This document shows positions 56,833 through 64,000 of a DNA stretch of 64,000 nt, piece by piece (within the stretch, counting starts at the first letter, position 1; every line of letters begins with the position of its first letter). The notes below the pieces were generated by a model. That model did no database searches. It had not been told where the DNA came from and was given only the letters and a program-made list of their open reading frames with translations. The stretch covers positions 3,551,806-3,615,805 of the forward strand of contig NC_133929.1 of the NCBI RefSeq assembly GCF_964199755.1, read 5' to 3'. This DNA is from Larus michahellis. Lineage: Eukaryota > Chordata > Aves > Charadriiformes > Laridae. The translations under genes and the position numbers were made by a program.

Positions 56833-56914
56833 ATCTTTATGGTTTTTTACTATGTTTTTTGTAGACATGGAGAGGTGGACTATATACTAATTCGATTTTA
56901 GTGGGAGCCTGGGG
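56809..56914 (+). repeat. right copy of 106-bp direct repeat (LTR part)
   Basis: It matches 52119-52224 with one difference. AATAAATC near 56829 would be the polyadenylation signal of the 3' LTR. The true LTR start and end cannot be set from this pair. Confidence 0.85.
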
Positions 56915-57269
56915 GGTGGAATAGGGTTAGAAACTAGTATCTGTTGCTGTTCCTGAAAAAATCAAAGGGGAGATTTCATTTTTTCCCTTCTCCCCACCTT
57001 CCCCTCAGGACTGCCAGTGGAGGCTTGAAGGAAAGGGCTTCCTACTCCTGCTCCCCTCGCGAAGTCTCAGCACCACCCGCCTGCTTATCTCTGCAAACAG
57101 CCCTTCTGCGTGTAAAGCCCTTCCTTTCCTGGGTGCACAACATCTAAAAGTTTAAAATAAAAAGGCACGTACACGCCTCTTAGCAGCTGGGTTATAACAG
57201 TTGACAGCACAGCCCCCTCCCCCCCTTGGTAATGGCCAGAGGCGTGTCGAGGAAAGAGGCAGGACCGTT

Positions 57270-57388
57270 GCTAGTTGCCAATCATGGTCTGCTGCCCAAT
57301 AGGAATGGGTGCAGGGAGCGTGCTATGCGTCGTTGCGTCATGTTGGCTGTGCTTATGGCAGATGTGAGAGGAAGGGACTGAGATGGTC
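57270..57388 (+). promoter_or_regulatory. ISCA1: probable ISCA1 promoter and 5' untranslated region
   Basis: Upstream of the first exon there are two CCAAT boxes (57278-57282 and 57296-57300) 18 bases apart and a TGCGTCA (57334-57340), resembling an ATF/CREB half-site. CpGs are more frequent than in surrounding AT-rich sequence and no TATA box is near. This fits a housekeeping promoter. The start of transcription is not visible from sequence. Confidence 0.6.
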
Positions 57389-60300
57389 ATGGCTTCGTAT
57401 GTCGTGAGTGCTACGGTGCGGACCGTGAGTAAGAGGAAAATCCAGGCTACCCGCGCTGCCCTCACCTTGGTCAGTGCTGGAGGCATGGTGAGCCCCACCC
57501 TGCCCCTTAGGATGCCGGTCATAGGCCTCTGACCTGCGCCTTTGTTCTGAGAGCGGGCTTTAGAACTGTGCCACGGGTAGGGCTGGGTTGAAGGGTCTTC
57601 CTCATCCTGGCTGCCCGTCCGCCCTGAGGCAGATGCTACGCCGACGCCTCTAGACTGCTAGTGATAGTGGTGTAATAAATAGAATCATGTTTGTTAATCA
57701 AATCAGGCTTTCTTAAAGGCTGGTGAAAAATTACAATGTTTCGACTCTTCACATACTTAAATCGCAGGCATCCAGTGTGCTGTCTGGGGCACTTTGACAC
57801 CTCAAGGCCTAAATCACAGGCATCCGGTGTGCTTTAACACTTCAAAGGGAAGAGCTAAGTTGTGCGATAAGCTGAAAAGAGTCTCCCCAAGGACACTGAT
57901 AAAGATGAGGAGCCTTCAGCCTCACGACCACCAGGAGGCGGGACAAGACCGACCCCCTAGCAACACGTCGCTCAGACACAGAATATACCAGGATTGACAC
58001 ATATACGGGAACCAGAAGAGTATATAATCAGCTACTTTCGGGAAGCGGGTGTGCGCCGTTGGCAGAGCAAAGACTCCCCGGCCGCCCAGCGCTGTTTTGC
58101 TTGCTGCCGCTTGCTTAATAAACTAATTTGATTAATTGGACTGGTTCCTGTCAATTATTGGGCCACAATCTATAACAGTGGGACAGCGTGGGCAGTGCTG
58201 TCGAGCATGCGTAGGTAGCTGGTGGTGCTGCACGCCTAGCCCAGCAGCAGGCAAACCTGCGCCTGGCGCATCTGAGTGCTGCCGCTGCGCATGGCTGTAG
58301 GCCTGAGGGCGAGTGCTTTTAACCCTCTAAGGCTGACAGCTGCGCGCTGGCCTTGGGATTTGGTCACTAGGAATGGTCCACAAGGAGGTGGAAAGGACCT
58401 ATTTCTGCTTGTGAGCTTGCCGGGGGCGTTTGTACTCCCAGTGAGAAGTCTGGTGTTTCCTCATTTGAGTCCGTGTAGAGACGATGCTTAGAGAAAGTGG
58501 GACTGTCTTGGAGCTTGGAGAAATTTGAACTCTGGTGTGGTGTGCTAGCGGTGAGTCATCTCTGGCCTGATAACTGCTGGCAGGCAGTGGGAAAAGGGGG
58601 AATGACTGGTGTAGTCACTTTCATGTGGGGTGGTTTTACACAGTCACTCTAAGAGGTATATTTATTCTGAAGAATGGAAATTAAGTACAGAAACTGAAGA
58701 GTAGGTTGTTCCCGAGGAGAATCTATCCCTGTGTTAATTGAGAAAGCACACTTACTAGTTGTGGCAATATTGTGGAGGCTGTACAGTTGGGAAGGCTTAC
58801 TCCAGAGGGAGGTGCAGCCCTCTGCATTGATGAGGGCAGACTAAGTATGTCTAGTTCAGTCTTTTGTCTGGGCAGGTAATTCTTGTATTGTAGTGATCTT
58901 GTAGCAACTGAACATTAATACTGCTAATCAGAAAAGGCATTCTAATGTAAATCTAGTAGAAGTTTGCTTTGTGTGTTTGAATCTGCTAGTAATAAAAACT
59001 TCACCTTACTCAATATCTCGGAAACTTGTAAGCATGTAAGGGGAACTCTTTCATGTATATTTTGCATATGTAGTCTTGCATTTCTGTAACAACTAGATAG
59101 ATATATATGAAATATGAGTTTATCTTCTGTAAAGTCATAGTTCCCCTAATAAGTTAATGGGAAGGGGATAAACATTTCTGTGCCTGGATGATTTTTCTGT
59201 AATGCACATATGACAATGTTTTGACTAGAACAGAACCATTTAATTGAGTTGTAGTAATTTTGCAGTATGTATCTTGAGGCATTGGTTTCAAGTAGAAGGC
59301 TAGTTGACAGTGTCAGATGGTTGGTGCAGTAGGTGGGCTCTGCAGATAGGAGACAAAACTTAACTGTAAACTAAGACAAAATTTGATTGCACAAAAATAA
59401 CTTTTTATTTGCAGTGTGTGACTTCAAGTATGCTACATGCTTTGCAATACATTCAGCATACTTGAATTATTTTTTTTAAATACATACAAGCATATGCATA
59501 TATTTGTCTTTCAGACCCCATCAGCTGTTCAGAAGATAAAACAGCTTCTTAAAGATAAACCTGAGCATGTAAGTGCAAACAGGGCTACCTTCCAGATTAT
59601 ACTAAGGTATTAGCTCTGTTGATTATTATGAAGCATTTCTGGCTAACCTAGCAGCTTGAAATAAACACTGAAAAACTTAGAGATGTTGGTGTCATTTTTA
59701 GATGGGACTGTATATGTTTGTTGAGCTATCAAGCTTCACTTCCATATAAAGTAAAATGCATAAAATAATTGACTGTAATGACCTTTCACTGTACGGTTGC
59801 TTTTGAGATGGATAAAACTGAAAGGGGGAGGAAGCCACCTTAAGCTTGAAAAATATTTCTAATCAACTGTTAATATTTTTAATTAGCTATTCTAGTATGT
59901 CATAGTGGTCACTTCTGGTAAGGCTAGTTGATACTAAGATGTTATTAAATTCTTGAAGGCATTCTGGTTGTAAAATAGATAATAATGTTAGATTCATACC
60001 CATTGGAAAAGGTATAATTCTTATGAAATTTGCCAGACAATGTCTTTTTGTAAATAATCAGTATTTCAATAAATAGCTGATTGAGAATGTCATCTTTCTT
60101 CTTGGTAAGAGCACACAGTCTTGCTTTCTAACCGTTATAAAAGCAAGTATTAAGTTTTATTTTTTACAGCAAGTAATAGTTCAAGAAGATTATTTCCCTC
60201 AACTTCTGTATAAAACACATTGTTTCTCTTGCTTCCTGTACATCTGCAACTACCTAGTCTCTTCATTCTAATGTTTTAAACCATCCTAAGGAAGCAGCTA

Positions 60301-62611
60301 AGCCTACAGCTTAGCTGATCAGTCATGCCCCTCTTTATAAATGGCATTCGTGTTTTCCAACCCATTATTGCTAGCCCTTGTAGAGGAGGGTATTTAGTCT
60401 GAAAAGAACAAGTGCTGTTTGTCTGAGATTCCACTTGTCATCTAGCAATACATTTTTATATGTTTTTAATCATAGATTATTATACTTTTCAAATTATGTA
60501 CTGAGGCATTTGTGTGTGGAAAGTGATACAGATACTTTTGGAAGGTCCTTGTGTGCAAATAACTTTCTAGTTCATTTTCAACAACCTGTATCAACCTCTT
60601 CTAAAACCTTTTCTTAGCTCTTTACTTGCATAGATGCTCTGTTTGACTTACATGGTCATGTTGGATAATTGCAAGTTATCCATATCCATTATCCACAAAC
60701 ATATTGACTAGGTTGGGCTTTAACATTGATTAACACAATAAGTAAATAAACTTGCAAAAAGGAGAGGATTAAGTTTTAAGTAAGAATGGTAATGCTGATA
60801 ATAAAGTAGTGTTTTCAGAACTTCGAAGTAGTAGATTTTTGATGGTCATTATAGGAGTTATGTAAAAATCTAGCAACTGCCCTTAGCTTGGCCTCACAAC
60901 TTCATAATTATGTTACTGTCAACAATGTTAAAATAGTGCTTGAATTACCATTTGAATAAACTTTCATTTGAAGTTGCAAAAACATCTGTCTGAAGTTTGA
61001 CTTTTATGAGATCAAGTACCAAGGAATGTCAACAGTTCATTACTTTGATTTTTTTTTTTTTTAATTTATTTTTAACATGCTTTAGGGCTTGGTCCACAGT
61101 AGCAAACATCTCGTGTCTACTTTTACCTTGGTAGTCAATTTTATAAGAGAAAAATGTTACCTTTTAATCCATTAAACTAGTTCACTTCTGTTTTAGCACT
61201 AGCCTTGAGGCAAGGGAGAATAAATATCACCTTTTTGTTGTTCTGCATACTTTTTATTTTGGTATTCAAGAATAGGTTTAAAAAAAATGTTTTATTTTAG
61301 GTAGGTGTGAAAGTAGGTGTTCATACAAGAGGATGCAATGGACTTTCTTACATGCTAGAATATACAAAGTCAAAAGGAGACTCTGATGAAGAAGTAGTTC
61401 AAGATGGTGAGTTTCTGATGCAGTAAAGCAAAACTGGGGGGGGAATAACCTAATAACTCTCTAAATGTCTTTAGAGATAACCAATAGCAAATATCTGAGA
61501 GAATACAGAACAAGGCATGGACAGAAGGATACTTTACTAACATACCTAAAATAAGTCTCTGGCTTATAGTATATTTATATATAATAAAATAAAGCTCTGG
61601 CTTTACAGGGCTGAAAACACATTCATCTCTAAAGCCAGACAATGTTTCAGTTGTGGCTGTGTGCCTTCTATTTTTATTTTGATTGCTTCTAGACAGCTTT
61701 CCACTGAAGGCTCTGACTTTTATATAGCACCCTGTTCAGTGAGCACCATGGTGGCTTTGGGTACCAACCCAGTTCTCCTGGCTTTTAGTTAGCAAGTGCT
61801 GATGCTTGATACAGAATTGTGATTCTGCTTCAGGGTTCAGGTCCTCTTTCATTAGATTTAGCCTTCCCTGTGTATTCCTGTCCAGGTTGACCAAGAAAAA
61901 TGTGAAGGTTCAACTTAGTTGCCCACAAACTCGAGTTGTTTTACTAATTTGTTTCATCTCAACTTCTACTATGATGAAACAGCTTTCCAGCACTCTCCTA
62001 TAACTTAATGAGTTCTTATTGCTGCTACTGATGCTATTTTTAAACTTTTATTTTTATTATTTCCTAGTCTATGGACAGCTAAAGCAGTCTATTCATACTA
62101 ATCACTTGATACCGTAACTGCAGTTTTAAAGTTCAATAACCTTACAGGCTGGTAGATACTTTGCATACTTTAGAAAAAGGAGATCTTTCTAGTTCTGCAG
62201 ATGAACTAATTCTTAGTCCTTAAAGGTTATGATATCTTCAAAAGTTCACACATCTACCTTGGTATAGGACTCAATATTGCTAATAATTCATGTAGACCTA
62301 ATAATTTTGGCACAGCAAAGGACACCCCTTATGACAGAAGGGTTCTTCAGTTGGTTTTTTAGGTTTGGTTTTGTTTTTTTTCTAATGTCTTGTTGGATGC
62401 ACAGGCTTTAAGAATAGTAGTAAATGGATTACTGACTATAATGCATGGGAAAGGCAATGAATCTTAGCTTTGATACTTCCAAGTTCTACAACTGATTACT
62501 CTGGGTATCATGATTTTAAATCCAAATGAAAATAAATGTGCACATGTACACAAATACCAGCACTAGACTGTTGCAAGAATTTTGTAGCTAGAGTTGAGAG
62601 TAGGGGAAATA

Positions 62612-62643
<32 letters not shown>

Positions 62644-62953
62644 GGGAAGAGAAAAAAAATGCAGCCCTATCTTAGGCTAGGAAAAATTACTTATTGACAG
62701 ATTTTTGTATTTAGCTTCCACTTTTATCACTGGTTGGAACAACATTTCAAAGTGAATGATGAATGGTTTTACTGTGTGTAATATTTTTTCTCTTTGTGGT
62801 CTTTAAGGGATTAGAATATTTATTAAGAAAGCACAGCTGACACTTCTAGGAACTGAAATGGACTATGTGGAAGACAAACTGTCCAGTGAATTTGTCTTCA
62901 ATAATCCAAGCATCAAAGGAACATGTGGCTGTGGAGAAAGCTTTAACATTTGA
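57389..62953 (+). CDS. ISCA1: ISCA1, mitochondrial iron-sulfur cluster assembly protein, four exons
   Basis: Exons 57389-57469, 59515-59568, 61301-61406 and 62808-62953 join to 128 codons with GT-AG junctions and a TGA at 62951. ISCA1 is an A-type carrier that works with ISCA2 and IBA57 to build [4Fe-4S] clusters in mitochondria. The three cluster cysteines are present: C57 in TRGCNGLSY and C120/C122 in GTCGCGESFNI. The N-terminus (MASYVVSATVRTVSKRK) is basic and hydroxylated, as for mitochondrial import. I chose ATG 57389 because MAS-type starts fit the family; ATG 57383 in frame would add two residues. Compared with human as I recall it, one Glu is missing before KKAQLTLLG, and H53 and M63 replace Arg and Thr. 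The gene is intact but slightly divergent. Confidence 0.95.
57671..58177 (+). mobile_element. solo LTR in ISCA1 intron 1, 4-bp duplication
   Basis: It runs from TGTAATAAATAG to ATCTATAACA, 507 bp, flanked by GTGG at 57667-57670 and 58178-58181. GTATATAATC near 58020 is the TATA box and AATAAACTAA near 58115 the polyadenylation signal. A 4-bp duplication is typical of gammaretrovirus-like (ERV1) integration. It carries its own promoter sense-oriented within ISCA1. Confidence 0.8.
58182..59514. other. ISCA1 intron 1 remainder
   Basis: No other feature recognised. Confidence 0.5.
59569..61300. other. ISCA1 intron 2
   Basis: AT-rich intron with a long T run near 61047-61061 and a good acceptor at its end (TTTTATTTTAG). 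No repeat was recognised. Confidence 0.6.
61407..62807. other. ISCA1 intron 3
   Basis: AT-rich intron with a phase-1 junction (G|GG). It contains a long A run followed by an 11-G run at 62610-62646. Confidence 0.6.
62610..62646 (+). repeat. A-run followed by G-run
   Basis: Roughly 26 A then about 11 G in ISCA1 intron 3. Such runs are prone to slippage and to assembly error. Confidence 0.85.
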
Positions 62954-63064
62954 AATTTCAGGACTGTTTCTTTGACAAAACACTTCCTGAATATGTGGCT
63001 TTCAAAAGCAAATGAATTTTCTTGAGGTTCTTAGGCTGTGCAAAATGTGGATGCCACTAAGGAA

Positions 63065-63070
63065 AATAAA
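63065..63070 (+). terminator. ISCA1: ISCA1 polyadenylation signal
   Basis: AATAAA lies 112 bases after the stop codon, followed by a T/GT-rich stretch (TTTTTGAAAA ... TTGTGTGTT). It is the first good signal after the coding region. Confidence 0.75.
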
Positions 63071-64000
63071 GTTAATTCCTTTTTGAAAATTTAAATTGTG
63101 TGTTAAATCTGATGTTTTTACACTGCAGTCTGTGTTTAATTGGGACCCAGAAGGTAAGAACACCAAGTGCTGTAGCATTTCTGTCTTTTCATGTACCATG
63201 GAAATAAAATCTCACTGTTCTGTTCCTTTGTCATTTTCTTTGTCCACTCCACTTGCACTTCCCCATCTAAAAGCCATTTACAAGATTATATTGCCTATTT
63301 ATTCTGCTTTGAGTTAAAAAAAAAAAACAACCCAAAACACTTCTATGTTTGTGTGTGTTTAAATATTTATATACACAGACACACACTCCTCAGCTTCAAA
63401 GTTCACTATGATTTCTGATGTTTTTATGTATGGACTTGTCTGGTGATTTATTTTCCCATAAATCTAGGGAAGTCCAGAAAGCAGTTCATGTGCAAATTTA
63501 ACAGTAGGCTGCCATAACACTGCTAGTAGTAATAGTTCAAAATATGCTAACCCAACTTCAGTCTTGTTCCTTGCCTTGTTGAAGACACAGTCTCTGCTGT
63601 AGTTACTAAGTGGTTTTCAAGAATGAAATATATTCAGGCACTGAAATATTAAAGCGGAATATATACAGGCTTCTCATGTTTCCACTTGAGAGAAAGTAAA
63701 ATAAAATCATTCTGAAAATAAAATCATTCTTGATGTATTTAGTGTGCAGGAGTAGAAAGTAAAGATTTCCAGAGGTATAGTTTAATATTGCATACTTGAA
63801 TTTTAATTACATACTTGTATCACTTTGTGATAGAAAAGCACTTGTTCCTTTAATAGTCAATTGTTATACACAGTTACTTTATTTTATATAGTAATTCAGG
63901 AAGAACTAGTAATATACTGGCTAGGTAAATTTATAATGCTGCAAGTCCTTCGATCTTGCTGAAAAAAAAAATCCAGTTAATGTGATATAGTTGAGGTTGT
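63071..64000. other. downstream of ISCA1, no gene seen
   Basis: AT-rich with short frames only. Further AATAAA motifs (for example near 63205) might serve as later polyadenylation sites of ISCA1. Confidence 0.45.

Larger units (their letters stand above)
52119..56914 (+). mobile_element. gammaretrovirus-like (ERV1) element, gag-pro-pol, no env
   Basis: It is bounded by a 106-bp direct repeat (52119-52224 and 56809-56914) differing at one base, probably LTR remnants (R region with AATAAA). Inside are the end of gag with one CCHC box, protease, RT, RNase H and integrase in gammaretroviral order. The 5' side is deleted from the repeat into gag. No env surface or transmembrane region is recognisable; instead a 160-codon open frame occupies 56353-56832. 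It stands 470 bp upstream of the ISCA1 start codon, in the same orientation. Confidence 0.88.

Noticed and set aside
57794..57997. 67-codon frame in ISCA1 intron 1
   Set aside because: Lies inside a solo LTR with a 4-bp duplication.

Overview
This is a repeat-rich vertebrate nuclear window, almost certainly from a bird. Several CR1 LINEs carry the (ATTCTATG)n tail typical of birds. Avian-type LTRs (starts such as TGTCCTGGTTTGAGG) occur throughout, one LTR looks alpharetroviral, and host genes are split by introns with normal GT-AG sites. There is no bacterial or phage content.

Host genes, all inferred from reading the exons. ISCA1 (mitochondrial iron-sulfur assembly protein) lies at 57.4-63.07 kb in four exons with an intact 128-codon reading frame. 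A decayed, intron-containing TARS1 (threonyl-tRNA synthetase) copy lies at 17.6-26.5 kb, with stops, a frameshift, lost exons and mutated splice sites. Parts of a decayed TUT7 (terminal uridylyltransferase 7, formerly ZCCHC6) lie on the - strand at 31.0-35.0 kb and on the + strand at 37.1-37.95 kb. TUT7 and ISCA1 are neighbours on the same strand in other vertebrates, and both, like TARS1, are Z-linked in chicken as I recall. Dead TARS1 and TUT7 copies, a slightly divergent ISCA1 and very high ERV/CR1 density together suggest a W-chromosome segment. That is an inference needing a male/female coverage test.

Layout: 0-4.3 kb, a + strand ERVL-like gag-pol fragment. 4.5-12.57 kb, an inverted ERVL-like provirus with both LTRs, a primer-binding site and three further LTRs nested in it. 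12.57-15.06 kb, a - strand CR1 split by two LTRs. 15.4-17.4 kb, two solo LTRs. 17.6-26.5 kb, the TARS1 remnant, holding an alpharetrovirus-like solo LTR and a CR1 with an open 991-codon frame. 26.9-28.1 kb, another ERVL-like 3' end. 28.1-30.3 kb, a - strand CR1. 30.3-36.8 kb, a block bounded by inverted related LTRs and containing the reversed TUT7 exons. 37.1-38 kb, forward TUT7 exons. 38.7-47.6 kb, LTR and CR1 pieces, including two CR1s tail to tail. 47.6-52.1 kb, AT-rich sequence without recognised features. 52.1-56.9 kb, a gammaretrovirus-like (ERV1) element without env, carrying two unusual Cys-rich coding stretches. 57.2-64 kb, ISCA1 with its promoter region and a solo LTR in intron 1.

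Many LTRs sit between perfect 4-, 5- or 6-bp target duplications that I could read by eye. This fixes their boundaries and gives a relative order of insertion. The most informative observations are the LTR-bounded inversion in TUT7, the Cys-rich insert between RNase H and integrase of the ERV1 element, and the 3' open frame that stands where env should be.
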